From: Peptostreptococcaceae bacterium oral taxon 113 str. W5053
GTDB taxonomy: Bacteria; Bacillota; Clostridia; Tissierellales; Peptoniphilaceae
NCBI GenBank assembly: GCA_000467935.1
Contig: KI259852.1
Span: 17,817-81,816, forward strand
Direction of reading: 5' to 3'
Length of the DNA: 64,000 bases
A program made the position numbers and the translations under genes. Under the pieces are notes generated by a model. The model did no database searches and was not told the origin of the DNA. It was given only the letters and a program-made list of their open reading frames with translations. Shown piece by piece: positions 16,253-25,779 of the stretch. Every line of letters begins with the position of its first letter. Position 1 is the first letter of the stretch.

Positions 16253-17251
16253 ATGGCAGTGAATTTGCATGGAAGAAATTTTATTACCTTAAAGGATTTT
16301 ACGCCGGAAGAAATTCGTTATCTTTTGGACTTGGCAAAGGATTTAAAGAACAAAAAGCGTGCCGGTATTCGAGGAAATTTGTTGGACAGAAAAAATATCG
16401 TTTTGTTATTTGAAAAAACATCAACTCGTACTCGTTGCTCTTTTGAAGTGGCTTGTATGGATGAAGGGGGACAAGTTACTTTCTTAGGTTCTTCCGATAG
16501 TCAAATGGGGAAAAAAGAGTCCATTGAAGATACAGCAAAAGTATTGGGAAGATTCTATGACGGCATCGAATTCCGCGGATTTAAGCAGGAAACGGTGGAA
16601 ACTTTAGCAAAATATGCAGGTGTTCCCGTATGGAACGGATTGACGGATATGTATCATCCAACTCAAATTTTGGCAGACTTTTTAACCGTGGAAGAACATG
16701 TACACAAAGCTCTTCGAGAAGTGAAATTTGTTTACGTAGGGGATGCCAGAAACAATATGGGGAACAGTTTGATGATTGGCGCAGCGAAGATGGGAATGGA
16801 ATTCTGGGCAATTGCACCGAAAGCATTATGGCCTTCCGAAGAATTGGTTAAAGAAATGGAAGAAGTATCGAAAGAAACCGGTGCAAGCATTCATTTTAGC
16901 GAAAGTGTTGATGATGTAAAAGGTGCCGATGTCATCTATACGGATGTTTGGGTATCCATGGGTGAAGAGGATAAGTTTGCTGAGCGTATTGAGCAGTTAT
17001 TGCCCTATCAAGTGAATATGGAAATGATTCGTAAGACGGAAAATCCTCATTGCATATTCCTTCACTGCTTGCCCGCATGTCACGATTTAAATACTAAGAT
17101 GGGACAGGAAGTTTTTGAAAAATTTGGAATCAAGGAAATGGAAGTTACCGATAAAGTGTTTCGCAGTAAGCATTCTAAAGTTTTCGATGAAGCGGAGAAT
17201 AGAATGCATACCATTAAGGCGGTTATCGTCGCTACAATTGGTAAATTATAA
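16253..17251 (+). CDS. arcB: Ornithine carbamoyltransferase (catabolic, arginine deiminase pathway)
   Basis: A 332-residue enzyme. It has the carbamoyl-phosphate loop STRTRCSFEVA (about residues 56-66), YHPTQILADF, and HCLPACHD, which holds the catalytic Cys. Coupled to arcA it splits citrulline to ornithine and carbamoyl phosphate. It starts with AGGAGGAAAA 15 bp after arcA, so they form one operon ending at the terminator at 17263. The name argF would fit by sequence alone; the context favours arcB. It is followed by murE, and the released ornithine is relevant to the cross-link type discussed there. Confidence 0.95.
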   Translation: MAVNLHGRNFITLKDFTPEEIRYLLDLAKDLKNKKRAGIRGNLLDRKNIVLLFEKTSTRTRCSFEVACMDEGGQVTFLGSSDSQMGKKESIEDTAKVLGRFYDGIEFRGFKQETVETLAKYAGVPVWNGLTDMYHPTQILADFLTVEEHVHKALREVKFVYVGDARNNMGNSLMIGAAKMGMEFWAIAPKALWPSEELVKEMEEVSKETGASIHFSESVDDVKGADVIYTDVWVSMGEEDKFAERIEQLLPYQVNMEMIRKTENPHCIFLHCLPACHDLNTKMGQEVFEKFGIKEMEVTDKVFRSKHSKVFDEAENRMHTIKAVIVATIGKL

Positions 17252-17262
17252 ACACAGTTAAA

Positions 17263-17294
17263 AAAGGGTCCTTATGGAGAGGATTCTTTTTTAT
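17263..17294 (+). terminator. Terminator of arcAB
   Basis: AAAGGGTCC and GGATTCTTT pair (with G-U pairs) around a TTATGGAGA loop and end in a T-run. It lies 12 bp after arcB. Confidence 0.7.
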
Positions 17295-17322
17295 TGCTTA
17301 ATTGTTTAACGGAAGGTATAAT
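17294..17322 (+). promoter_or_regulatory. Promoter of the murE gene
   Basis: TTGCTT (17294-17299), a 17-bp spacer and a perfect TATAAT (17317-17322). It overlaps the end of the arcAB terminator and lies 56 bp before the murE ATG. Confidence 0.75.
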
Positions 17323-17377
17323 TGTAACAGCAAAGATACTGTGATTATAAAAACAATTAGAGAAAGGAATTTTTCGA

Positions 17378-18823
17378 ATGAAAATTTCTGAATTGATTCA
17401 AGGGTTGCCTTATATGGAGTTTAGAGGACGAGATGTAGAGGTAAGCCATATTACATATGATTCGAGGAAAGTTTGCCCCGGGTCTCTTTTTGTAGCTATT
17501 CAAGGCTATGACACGGACGGACATCAATACATTTCACAGGCGGAAGAAAAACAGGCCGCCTGCCTTTTGGTGGAAAAATCGGTGGAGTCTTCTTTGCCTC
17601 AAGTCATTGTGGAAGACGGAAGAAAAGCACTGGCTTATGTTTCCGCCATTTTTTTTAACCATCCTTCCAAAGAGATGAAGGTGGTAGGGATTACCGGAAC
17701 CAAGGGAAAGACAACGGTTTCGAATTTGCTCTATCAAATGGCTAAGACTGCGGGAAGAAATCCCGGGCGGATTGGCACCAACGGTGTGGCGTATGCAGAT
17801 GTCAACTATCCGATTTTTCATACCACCCCGGAATCTTCAGAATTACAGGAAATTCTAAGGAACATGAGGGACAAAGGAGTGGATACGGTTTTCATAGAAG
17901 TATCTTCCGGGGGATTGAAGTTATCCAGAGTGGAACAAATTCAATTTGATATCGGGGTATTTACGAATTTTTCACAAGACCATATTGGCTCGAAAGAACA
18001 TGCAAACATGGAGGAATACCTTTATTGGAAGTCCACTTTATTTGAGAAAACGCCGGTCAGCATACTAAACTTTGATGAAAAAGTCTACTCTGTTTTGAGA
18101 GAAAGGGTAAAAGACCGAATGCTTTCTTATGGCATTCATGGTGGAGATATTCAGGCCAAAGAGATTGTTTACGGGAAAAAGATTAATGAACACACATATT
18201 TCATGTATTGCGGTAAATCCACATTTCCTGTTGAACTGTGCAATCCGGGAGAATTTAGTGTGTATAATGCATTGGCCGTATTAGCAGTTGGGGAACTTTT
18301 GGAATATCCTGTTTTTGCCATGCAGGATACTTTAAAACAAGGTCATGTTTCGGGGCGGATTGAACTTTTGCCTGCTCCTGACAATTATTGCGTGGTTCTG
18401 GATTATGCCCATAATGGCACAAGCTTGGAACAAATTTTAAGGATTTTAAAAGGATATCATCCTCGCAGGTTATTGTGTGTAATGGGAAGCATAGGAGGTC
18501 GAGCAAGGCTTCGTAGAAAAGAATTGGGCGATGTAGCTGCAAAATTTTGTGATACGGTAGTTTTAACGACGGATAATCCTGATTTTGAAGATCCTATAAC
18601 AATTATCAATGACATAAAAGAATCTTTTTTTGGAACATCAGTTCAAGTTTATGAAGAGTCGAATCGAGCCGAAGCGGTATGTTTAGCACTGTCTTTGATG
18701 GAAGAAGGGGATATTCTTCTTCTTGCGGGGAAGGGGCACGAAGAATACCAATTAATTCGAGGGGAAAAAGTTCCTTATAGCGATAAAGAAGTTGTGAATG
18801 GATATTTTAGTCATTTAAAATAA
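17378..18823 (+). CDS. murE: UDP-N-acetylmuramyl-tripeptide synthetase (MurE), probably not DAP-specific
   Basis: A 481-residue Mur ligase that adds the third residue to the peptidoglycan stem. Seen: the P-loop G107-TKGKTT, HTTPES (UDP-MurNAc dipeptide site), and a C-terminal GKGHEEYQ. The diaminoacid-selecting motif is DNPDFEDP at residue 399; DAP-specific enzymes have DNPR, where the Arg binds the second carboxylate. The missing Arg argues for lysine or ornithine at position 3 (inference). The gene lies directly after arcB, whose product releases ornithine. It has its own promoter and an AGAAAGGA ribosome site. No other mur gene is adjacent. Confidence 0.9.
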   Translation: MKISELIQGLPYMEFRGRDVEVSHITYDSRKVCPGSLFVAIQGYDTDGHQYISQAEEKQAACLLVEKSVESSLPQVIVEDGRKALAYVSAIFFNHPSKEMKVVGITGTKGKTTVSNLLYQMAKTAGRNPGRIGTNGVAYADVNYPIFHTTPESSELQEILRNMRDKGVDTVFIEVSSGGLKLSRVEQIQFDIGVFTNFSQDHIGSKEHANMEEYLYWKSTLFEKTPVSILNFDEKVYSVLRERVKDRMLSYGIHGGDIQAKEIVYGKKINEHTYFMYCGKSTFPVELCNPGEFSVYNALAVLAVGELLEYPVFAMQDTLKQGHVSGRIELLPAPDNYCVVLDYAHNGTSLEQILRILKGYHPRRLLCVMGSIGGRARLRRKELGDVAAKFCDTVVLTTDNPDFEDPITIINDIKESFFGTSVQVYEESNRAEAVCLALSLMEEGDILLLAGKGHEEYQLIRGEKVPYSDKEVVNGYFSHLK

Positions 18824-18843
18824 AAAAGTCAGGAGAGAAAAAA

Positions 18844-20157
18844 ATGAAAGCGGTAACACTCAAAGCATCGCATACGATTAGTCGTAATAAAAGAGAATTG
18901 CATCTAATCGGATTTTGCCTTTTTTTAATTGCCAGTGGGTTTATTTTTAACAGTCCAAAAGAAATTTATATCGGCTTATATAAAATTATGACTTCTCCAA
19001 GCAATTTGATTACGGATTATATGAAGTTGACTAATATCGGAGCAACTTTAGTAAACAGTGGATTAACTACATTGCTTACTGTTTTTTTGTTGAAAGTGGA
19101 AAAAGTGGAGTTAACCGGTCCGATTATTGCCGGTTTGTTGAATATGAGCGGATTCGCACTTTTCGGGAAGAATTTATTGAATACGATTCCTATCGCATTT
19201 GGTGTATTTCTTTATGTGAAAATTATGAAAATAAATTTCAATCAAGCGGCTCCCAGCAGTTTATTTGCCACAGCTTTGGGACCTTTGGTTAGCGAAATCA
19301 GTTTTGCTTATGGTTTTACACCTGTAAAGGGAATTGTGTTCGGTTATTTGGCAGGGATTGTTATCGGTTTTGTCTTTAAGCCTTTAGCGGATAATTGTAG
19401 CGGCTTTTATAAAAATTATAATCTTTTTAATGCGGGCTTTACCGCCGGATTGTTGGGGATGTTTGCTACGGGAATTCTTCGAATGTTCAATATCAAAGTA
19501 GAAACCGTATCCATTATTTCCGAAGGGAATAATTTACCGTTATTTGTTTGGCTGATGGTTTTATTTGCAGCTATCTTTCTAGTGGGGGTTTTCGTAGACG
19601 GTTATTATCCGGGACGTTTTAAATTGTTGATGAAGCATTCCGGTTATTTAGCCAGTAATTGGATTCAGCTGTATGGCTATGGTACTGTATTGATGAATAT
19701 GGCCATTATGGGAATTGTTTCAACCTTATATGTGGTTATTTTAGGCGGGGAACTTAACGGGGCAACGATTGGCGGAATTTTTGCTGTTACAGGCTTTTCT
19801 GCCTATGGGGTACATCTTCGTAATACTTTGCCCATTTATTTTGGCGTATATTTGGCCAGTGTATTGAATATTTATGATCCCCATAGCACGGCAGCTATGT
19901 TAGCAGCACTTTTCGGCACGGCATTGGTTCCGTTGTCCGGGACATATGGTCCTTATGGAGGGATATTGGCAGGTTTTTCTCACATGGCCATGGTGATGAA
20001 TGTAGGTTATTTACATGGGGGAATGAACCTATACAACAACGGATTTTCCTCCGGTTTTGTTGCAGCAACTTTGTATCCGATTTTCAATGCGTATAAGCAA
20101 TATCGTTTAATGAAAAAAAATGATTTATCCGGATTCCAGGGAGTTGATGATCATTAA
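18844..20157 (+). CDS. DUF1576 family polytopic membrane protein
   Basis: A 437-residue membrane protein with about ten helices. It appears to be built from two similar halves: TGPIIAGLLNMSGFALFGKNLLNTIPIAFGVFLYV near residues 95-125, and NGATIGGIFAVTGFSAYGVHLRNTLPIYFGVYLA near 305-335. These repeated blocks identify the DUF1576 family. The inverted or tandem repeat layout resembles transporters, but no substrate is known. AGGAGA precedes ATG 18844. It follows murE by 20 bp and precedes the FG-GAP-like gene by 34 bp, so all three may be co-transcribed. Confidence 0.75.
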   Translation: MKAVTLKASHTISRNKRELHLIGFCLFLIASGFIFNSPKEIYIGLYKIMTSPSNLITDYMKLTNIGATLVNSGLTTLLTVFLLKVEKVELTGPIIAGLLNMSGFALFGKNLLNTIPIAFGVFLYVKIMKINFNQAAPSSLFATALGPLVSEISFAYGFTPVKGIVFGYLAGIVIGFVFKPLADNCSGFYKNYNLFNAGFTAGLLGMFATGILRMFNIKVETVSIISEGNNLPLFVWLMVLFAAIFLVGVFVDGYYPGRFKLLMKHSGYLASNWIQLYGYGTVLMNMAIMGIVSTLYVVILGGELNGATIGGIFAVTGFSAYGVHLRNTLPIYFGVYLASVLNIYDPHSTAAMLAALFGTALVPLSGTYGPYGGILAGFSHMAMVMNVGYLHGGMNLYNNGFSSGFVAATLYPIFNAYKQYRLMKKNDLSGFQGVDDH

Positions 20158-20191
20158 TCATGAGAAAGGGTAAAGATAAGGAGGACGAAAG

Positions 20192-20980
20192 ATGCGAAAA
20201 AAGATAATTATCTTGTATTCTTTCAGTCTTTTATGCCTTATTTTTGCGCTTTTTCTTTGCTTTCGGGTATATAAAATCCGAAGGCCCTATCCAACAATGA
20301 AAGTCAATACTTCTCATGGAGAAGTGATTGTAGATAACCACAAGATTTATTGTGCAAATATATCTGACAAGCCGATTATCAATTTAGCGGAACCGGTTTA
20401 TTTGGCTACATCGGGCGATGTAACTTCTCATTCGGGTGAGGAGTTAATTTTAGCTGTTGGAGATTCCGGGCGAGATAAGAAAAAGTATTTTGTCTGTGTA
20501 GCTATTGAAGAAGGAAAGGGTAAAGTGGTGGCAAAGTCTCCGGCGGATATCTATAATCCGTGGAAATTTATCATTGCAGATACGAATTTGGATGGAAAAT
20601 TAGATTTGGCTTGCGGTGTAAAAAAAGAAGCCCCATTGCATCCCGTATTTTGTAAGAGAATGTTTTTTTTCGGTATTGATGAAGAAAAACAAAAATTTTA
20701 TCCTATTTTTCTTTTTTCCAGACTTTCGAGTCGATTGGAGGATTTTACCTTTGCCGATGTTAACGGAGATGGAAAGGATGAAGTAATCGCTTTATTGTGG
20801 AAGACCGCTCAGGAGAGATGTATTTTATGTTATCGATGGATAGGAAACGGATTGGAAGTAATCAGTGAATCTTTGGATATTCATGGAAATAAAATTGATG
20901 CGGATAAAAACAATATAATTCTTGAATATGAAAGTATTCCCAAGGAGGAATTTTTTCAATCATTGAAACTTATACCTTAG
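20192..20980 (+). CDS. Membrane-anchored FG-GAP/VCBS-repeat-like exported protein
   Basis: A 262-residue protein with an N-terminal signal anchor (residues about 4-24, hydrophobic with KK before it). Two calcium-loop-like repeats are seen: DTNLDGKLDLACG (near residue 130) and DVNGDGKDEVIALLW (near 188), the DxNxDGxxDxxxG pattern of FG-GAP/VCBS beta-propeller blades. The rest is beta-rich. The likely location is outside the membrane. It lies between the DUF1576 membrane protein and the DUF3160 lipoprotein, all with good ribosome sites, which suggests a cell-surface set. The biochemical role is unknown. Confidence 0.6.
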   Translation: MRKKIIILYSFSLLCLIFALFLCFRVYKIRRPYPTMKVNTSHGEVIVDNHKIYCANISDKPIINLAEPVYLATSGDVTSHSGEELILAVGDSGRDKKKYFVCVAIEEGKGKVVAKSPADIYNPWKFIIADTNLDGKLDLACGVKKEAPLHPVFCKRMFFFGIDEEKQKFYPIFLFSRLSSRLEDFTFADVNGDGKDEVIALLWKTAQERCILCYRWIGNGLEVISESLDIHGNKIDADKNNIILEYESIPKEEFFQSLKLIP

Positions 20981-21024
20981 CGGATTAAGAGATAATTTCC
21001 ATAAACTAAAAAAGGAGGAGAACA

Positions 21025-23208
21025 ATGCAAAAGAGTACAAGAACAATATTCGCTTATGGAATGGTATTTGCTCTTTTATTTTCTTCATGTTCCGGTATTG
21101 GAATCGGGAAAAAAACACAAGAGCCTACCAAGGAAGAAAGTGGAGAAAGTGTTGACAACAAAGGGGCAACGGAAACGGAAGAATTTAAACAGCTATTAGC
21201 CTCCATGAAGAAAGAAAACATAGCGGTGCCTTTGGAAGTCCCACAAATTACTCCCAAAATTGCACCTTATAGTGTATTGCTGGAGAATGTACAAATTCCG
21301 GAGAAGATAAAAATTGGGTCTCATGAAGCTCAATTATTAGAGACACAATACTTCTTTATCAAACAGCCGTCAGAGCATTCGAATCGTTATTTGTTTCATA
21401 CCTATGACACCAATATGTATTCCAATCGTCCCAGCTTTGTAACTACGGATGTAGCGTTACATACTTTTCATCTATTCTATGACAACTTTGTAAGAAAAAC
21501 GGAAGAAGCACAATTTCTTCCGCAGCTTGAAAAATTTACTGTGGGAATGTTAAAAGCGTTGGAAAGCAAACGAGGGGAAATTAACGATGAGGAAGTTAAG
21601 GATTTATTGGAACATTCCATTGCTTATTTTTCCGTAGCTGCCCATGTGCTTGGGATAAAGAATCCTGTTAAAGTGGATGAAACCTATATGGATCGTGTGC
21701 AAAAAGAAATTCAAAATATTGAGGAAGGCATTTTTTTCGGGGAAAGTGGTATTGTTCATAATGAAGTGGATTTTTCCCAGTTTAAGCCCAGAGGACACTA
21801 TACGAAAAATGAAAATTTGCAACGATATTTTCGTGAAATGATGTATTACGGATTGTTGCCTTTGCGTTATGATACGGAGGGCGGAATCGATCGTGAAATG
21901 ACTCTCATGGCTTTGGTAATGACCAAAACCGTATTTGCTGATTCTGATTTATTCGGCTTGTGGGAGGATATCTATGAACCGACAGCGTTTTTAGTCGGAG
22001 ATTCGGATGATTTGGGATTTGAAGATTATGGGCGTCTTTATTTCAATATCTATGGGAAGGATTCTCCCTGGGACGATTTGAACGACAAAGAAAAATTTGA
22101 TCAATTTGTTGAAGCGGCCAATCAATTAAAATCTCCGGGCATTACCCCGAAGGTGACGGAAGTGGATGTAGCGAAAGGGCGTAATTTCCGAGTCATGGGA
22201 CAACGATATATTTTAGATTCGGAAATCATTCAGAAAATTGCCGAACCGCTGAAATACTGGTATATCTCCGGTTTAGATTTATTTGCCGCTCTGGGAAGTA
22301 AGGAAGCGGAAAAATATCAAAAAGAAATGATAACTCCGGAAACTCCGGAGTATGAAACCTATTTAAAGCGAGGAAAAGATGTAGCACAGACCGTAACAGA
22401 AAAAGATTGGATGAAAAATATTTATTATGGTTGGCTATGGACTTTACAAGGGTTGACGAAAGGATATGGAGAAGGTTGGCCTTCCTTTATGCAAAAAGAA
22501 GCATGGGCTTGGAAAGATTTGAACACTGCATTATGCTCTTGGGCGGAACTTCGCCATGACACGATTCTCTATGCCAAGCAGAGTATGGCGGAAATGGGCG
22601 GAATGATGAAGGATGAAGAGATTCCTGCAGGTTATGTGGAGCCTAATATTGAGCTTTATGCAAAATTATTGCGTTTGACAAAATATACTCGTTTGAACTT
22701 GGAAAATCGTGGACTTTTGGATGAAAAACTAAAAACTTCTGTAGAAGATATGGAAAAGTTTATGGAGACTCTTTTGGCCATCAGCGTAAAAGAATTGCAG
22801 GAAGAACCTTTATCGAAAGAGGAGAACGAGTTTATTCGCACCATCGGCGGATTGTTGGAAAAATTCCAAATTGATTTTTCAGAGAAAGAAGACGGCACTT
22901 ATCGATTGATGTCGGAAGAAAATTCCACTATGGCGCTGATTTCGGATTATCACACTGTAGCTCCCAATTCCGAAGGTCCCGGAGGCGTGATTGAGGCGGC
23001 AGTGGGGCTGCCTCATGAGATTTATGTCGTGGTGCCTATTAACGGCAAACTTTATTTGACCATTGGGTCAGTTATGCGTTATTATGAATTTTTAAGTCAA
23101 GAACGATTAACGGATGAACAATGGATTCAAATGTTGAAGACAAGTGAGGCACCTAAAGGATTGGATTGGCAAAAATCTATTTTTGTTTCCGTTGTGAATG
23201 GAGAATAA
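21025..23208 (+). CDS. DUF3160 domain surface lipoprotein
   Basis: A 727-residue protein with a lipoprotein signal peptide: a hydrophobic stretch, then the lipobox LFSSC with Cys near residue 21. An acidic low-complexity linker follows (about 30-55). The main part matches DUF3160: YDTNMYSNRPSFVTTDVALHTFHLFYDN near residue 130, and TLCSWAELRHDTILYAKQS, with WAELRHDT as family hallmark, near residue 510. A C-terminal block DYHTVAPN..GPGGVIEAAVG follows. The function of DUF3160 is not known; members are found on the surface of anaerobes and in Chloroflexi. AAAGGAGGAG precedes the ATG. A terminator follows. Confidence 0.85.
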   Translation: MQKSTRTIFAYGMVFALLFSSCSGIGIGKKTQEPTKEESGESVDNKGATETEEFKQLLASMKKENIAVPLEVPQITPKIAPYSVLLENVQIPEKIKIGSHEAQLLETQYFFIKQPSEHSNRYLFHTYDTNMYSNRPSFVTTDVALHTFHLFYDNFVRKTEEAQFLPQLEKFTVGMLKALESKRGEINDEEVKDLLEHSIAYFSVAAHVLGIKNPVKVDETYMDRVQKEIQNIEEGIFFGESGIVHNEVDFSQFKPRGHYTKNENLQRYFREMMYYGLLPLRYDTEGGIDREMTLMALVMTKTVFADSDLFGLWEDIYEPTAFLVGDSDDLGFEDYGRLYFNIYGKDSPWDDLNDKEKFDQFVEAANQLKSPGITPKVTEVDVAKGRNFRVMGQRYILDSEIIQKIAEPLKYWYISGLDLFAALGSKEAEKYQKEMITPETPEYETYLKRGKDVAQTVTEKDWMKNIYYGWLWTLQGLTKGYGEGWPSFMQKEAWAWKDLNTALCSWAELRHDTILYAKQSMAEMGGMMKDEEIPAGYVEPNIELYAKLLRLTKYTRLNLENRGLLDEKLKTSVEDMEKFMETLLAISVKELQEEPLSKEENEFIRTIGGLLEKFQIDFSEKEDGTYRLMSEENSTMALISDYHTVAPNSEGPGGVIEAAVGLPHEIYVVVPINGKLYLTIGSVMRYYEFLSQERLTDEQWIQMLKTSEAPKGLDWQKSIFVSVVNGE

Positions 23209-23244
23209 TAGATAAAGAAAAAAGAATGAATCAGCAAAAAAGAA

Positions 23245-23284
23245 GAGCCTATTCTTGGCACAAGTCGAAGGATAGGCTTTTTTG
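23245..23284 (+). terminator. Terminator of the DUF3160 gene
   Basis: GCCTATTCTT (from 23247) pairs with AAGGATAGGC (ending at 23277) with one mismatch, followed by TTTTTT. It lies 37 bp after the stop. Confidence 0.8.
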
Positions 23285-23561
23285 TGACAGTCCAAAATAT
23301 GAGTTGATTCGCAAGAGATGATCTCAAAGCAGACTTTTATCCTTTCAAAGAAAAGGGGTAAGGTTTCATAGTCGTTCATCACAAAAGGACAGCGGCAACA
23401 AGGCGGAAAGCGACTTTATACCGTTTCTAAACATTATGAACGAATGGTAACTTTAGAAAAGATACACGCTATCTTCAGCACAAGATAATGGAAAAGAGAA
23501 AAAGAGTATCACCAAGAGTTTTATACGGCTGCCAGAAACCTTAACAACCCCAATGGGGACT
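23285..23561. other. Non-coding, decayed mobile-element sequence
   Basis: No open gene. In one frame, broken stretches such as LYTVSKHYERMVTLEKIHAI and KEYHQEFYTAARN can be read around 23410-23545. They are probably further pieces of the integration/mobilisation gene whose tail follows. Confidence 0.35.
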
Positions 23562-23708
23562 GAATATATTGAAAAAGTAATCCTCCATAAAGGCACAGGG
23601 GAAGGAAAAGGAGAAGACAAAAAACAAGAAGTTGATGTGTATTTTAATTTTATTGAAAATATAGAAATGAACAGAAGTTTTGAGAGGGATTGGGAAATCT
23701 TGCAATAG
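23562..23708 (+). pseudogene. C-terminal fragment of a recombinase (serine-recombinase tail type)
   Basis: The frame reads EYIEKVILHKGTGEGKGEDK, then QEVDVYFNFIENIEM, and ends at TAG 23706-23708. An 'IEKV.VH...' strand pair followed by a polar linker and 'QEVDVYFNFIG' is the usual C-terminal end of large serine recombinases in clostridial conjugative or mobilisable elements. No catalytic domain remains. It marks the left edge of the decayed accessory zone. Confidence 0.5.
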
Positions 23709-23787
23709 AAAAAATGCCTTAAAAAATGGTATAATACTAAAAAATATTTAGTGAAATAAATGCGAATTTATCAAAGGAGAATAATTT

Positions 23788-24663
23788 ATGACAAAAGAGG
23801 AACGAGCTGAAAAATGGTTTCTCAATATACCTAATGCAAGGTCCATAAACATGGAAACGAAAATAGAGGTATGCAGTAAAGCGGCAAGGAAAATGGCGAT
23901 TATATTTTTTGCAGTATTTACAGTGGAATGTGCTTTGATATTCATAGTAACCGGCGGTGAAATTTTCGATTCTATGGCAGATTTTATGAATAATATTTCC
24001 AAAGAGAGTTACACCGGAAATCATCATAAGGGAGTTGCACTTGTCGGTGGACTTTTATGCCTTCCGTTCATTGCATTACCCATCATAGCTGCTGTACTAT
24101 TCAAAAACAAATGGATCCGGTCGGAGATAAGTAAAACAGAATATCATAAAGATGCTGGAACAAGTCTTGTAACTGAAATAGCAAGAACTGAAAAGACAAG
24201 CCATGAATCGGTGAATTATAAGATGAAGGAATGTACTGGAGAAGTACTTGAGTTTGAGAACTTTAATTTTAAACTTGCAATTATCCAAGTACTGATGTAT
24301 GAGTTAAAGGTCTTAGAGCCATATTTTGATATTTGTGATTTTGCTGTTCAGTATGCTGAAAAAGAGATTGATACAGATAGTATGGTAATCATTCAACCTG
24401 CTCTTAATTTTTTCGAAAAATTGCCAATTCCGAAACGGCTTGCTATGCAAGTAGAGGAAATCAATATGGACGGGGGAAATGATATCTATATGAACATTAT
24501 TCCGCAGTGGGATGGAGAAGATGGATGTTTTGACTTGAACGAAGTAAGCTTATCTGAACTGCAGCAATTTCCGAATCTTAAAAAAGCAACGATTATGAGC
24601 AACGCTTATGATAAAGTAAAAGAAATTTTTGATATTGCGAATATTGAAGTGGAATTGCTTTGA
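23788..24663 (+). CDS. Hypothetical membrane protein with cytoplasmic C-terminal domain (DUF6892-like)
   Basis: A 291-residue protein. Two membrane helices lie at about residues 32-54 and 83-105. The C-terminal 170 residues are soluble: a LxxFNFKLAIIQVLMYELKVLEPYFDI helix-rich part, and then QVEEINMDGGNDIYMNIIPQWDGEDGCFDL..LSELQQFPNLKKATIM. The last part resembles the DUF6892 type of small proteins of Firmicutes that recur in contact-dependent toxin/immunity islands; this name is tentative. AAAGGAGA precedes the ATG. No partner toxin is seen nearby. Confidence 0.6.
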   Translation: MTKEERAEKWFLNIPNARSINMETKIEVCSKAARKMAIIFFAVFTVECALIFIVTGGEIFDSMADFMNNISKESYTGNHHKGVALVGGLLCLPFIALPIIAAVLFKNKWIRSEISKTEYHKDAGTSLVTEIARTEKTSHESVNYKMKECTGEVLEFENFNFKLAIIQVLMYELKVLEPYFDICDFAVQYAEKEIDTDSMVIIQPALNFFEKLPIPKRLAMQVEEINMDGGNDIYMNIIPQWDGEDGCFDLNEVSLSELQQFPNLKKATIMSNAYDKVKEIFDIANIEVELL

Positions 24664-24780
24664 TAGATAGTAGTTTTTTTATAAATTTCAGTTTTGCAGA
24701 ATAAAGGTGTAGATAAAATACAATCATCTGATGATGAATATAAGGAATAATTGAAAGTTGAAATTAAGGAGGATATCTGT

Positions 24781-25383
24781 ATGAAGTTATTTTTGTGTTC
24801 ACATTTTTCAAGCGTTGGGAATTTAATCAAAGAAGAAATTGAAATGAAAAAAGTAGTTTTTGTACCAACTGCTTCTCTTAATGAAGGTTATACTGGATAT
24901 GTAGGTTCTGCAAAAAAACTATTTAATAAGATGGGAGCGGTTGTTACAGAGATTGATATTTCAAAGGAATATTTTTCAACGATAAAGTCAGCTTTTGAAG
25001 ATGCAAATATTATTTATTTTACTGGCGGAAATTCATTTTTTCTAATTGACCAATTGCGCCAAACGGGCGTTGATAAATTGTTAAAGGAAGAGCTTGGAAA
25101 AGGAAAACTTATGATTGGTGAGTCAGCTGGAGCAATTATATGTGCACCTAATATTTCTTATATTGAAAGAATGGACAAAAAACCGGAGGGGTATTCGCAA
25201 AGTGATGATGGTGGGCTTAACTTAATTGATTTTTATGTCTTACCACATTATCTTACTGCACCATTCAAGAAAATTACTGCTACTATTTTGAGAGAATTTC
25301 CAGATTTGAAGATATGTCCTATTAACAATCATCAAGCTATTACTGTTGATGGTCGATCATCAAATATAATTGGAGAGCAATAA
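24781..25383 (+). CDS. Peptidase E-like serine hydrolase (S51, class I glutamine-amidotransferase-like)
   Basis: A 200-residue protein. FVPTA near residue 30, YFTGGNSFFLIDQL near 80, and the nucleophile elbow G113-E-S115-A-G are characteristic of the S51 dipeptidase E family (alpha-aspartyl dipeptidases and relatives). FYVLPHYL near residue 157 carries the His of the active site. I chose ATG 24781 because TTAAGGAGGATAT lies just before it; the open frame extends 10 codons further without a site. The end (DGRSSNIIGEQ) is a few residues shorter than usual, so the last strand may be replaced by junction sequence. Confidence 0.8.
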   Translation: MKLFLCSHFSSVGNLIKEEIEMKKVVFVPTASLNEGYTGYVGSAKKLFNKMGAVVTEIDISKEYFSTIKSAFEDANIIYFTGGNSFFLIDQLRQTGVDKLLKEELGKGKLMIGESAGAIICAPNISYIERMDKKPEGYSQSDDGGLNLIDFYVLPHYLTAPFKKITATILREFPDLKICPINNHQAITVDGRSSNIIGEQ

Positions 25384-25430
25384 CAACAAAATAAAACTAA
25401 AATACTATATTTTCAAATCAGTAAGTCAAA

Positions 25431-25484
25431 ATGTGATACGTACCCTCTTTACTGGACAATCAGTAAGGAGGGTACATATCACAT
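25431..25484. repeat. Long imperfect inverted repeat (24-bp arms)
   Basis: The arm 25431-25454 and the arm 25461-25484 are reverse complements at 22 of 24 positions with a 6-nt loop GACAAT. The core is GTACCCTC..GAGGGTAC. It is preceded by peptidase E and followed by sequence like that at 11.9 kb. It may be a bidirectional terminator or an element end. It interrupts the 120-codon open frame at 25370, which I do not call as a gene. Confidence 0.7.
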
Positions 25485-25779
25485 CAAGAACCCAAACCAA
25501 GTTGTATCGAAATACTTCTCAAAGTGTAACATATGTGTTGACAATTAAGAGAGTTTCCTATAAAATTTTTGTGGATAATAAAGACTTACAAATGTATCTG
25601 ACAAAAAATAAAGAGAAAGTTTGTGAGACAATGAAATCTGTTGTTTCAGTGAACGAATATAAGGAATATCCAAATGCACAAGTAAGAAAATTGACTGCTG
25701 AAGAAGTGGAAGCATATATGGCGGAGAGGTAACAATTTCTGACTTAGTCTGAATCGTATTAGAAAATAAAGGAGAAGCG

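Noticed and set aside
25370..25732. A 120-codon plus-strand open frame.
   Set aside because: It runs through the long inverted repeat at 25431-25484, has no ribosome site, and its homologous region at 11.9 kb is broken; probably a decayed element.
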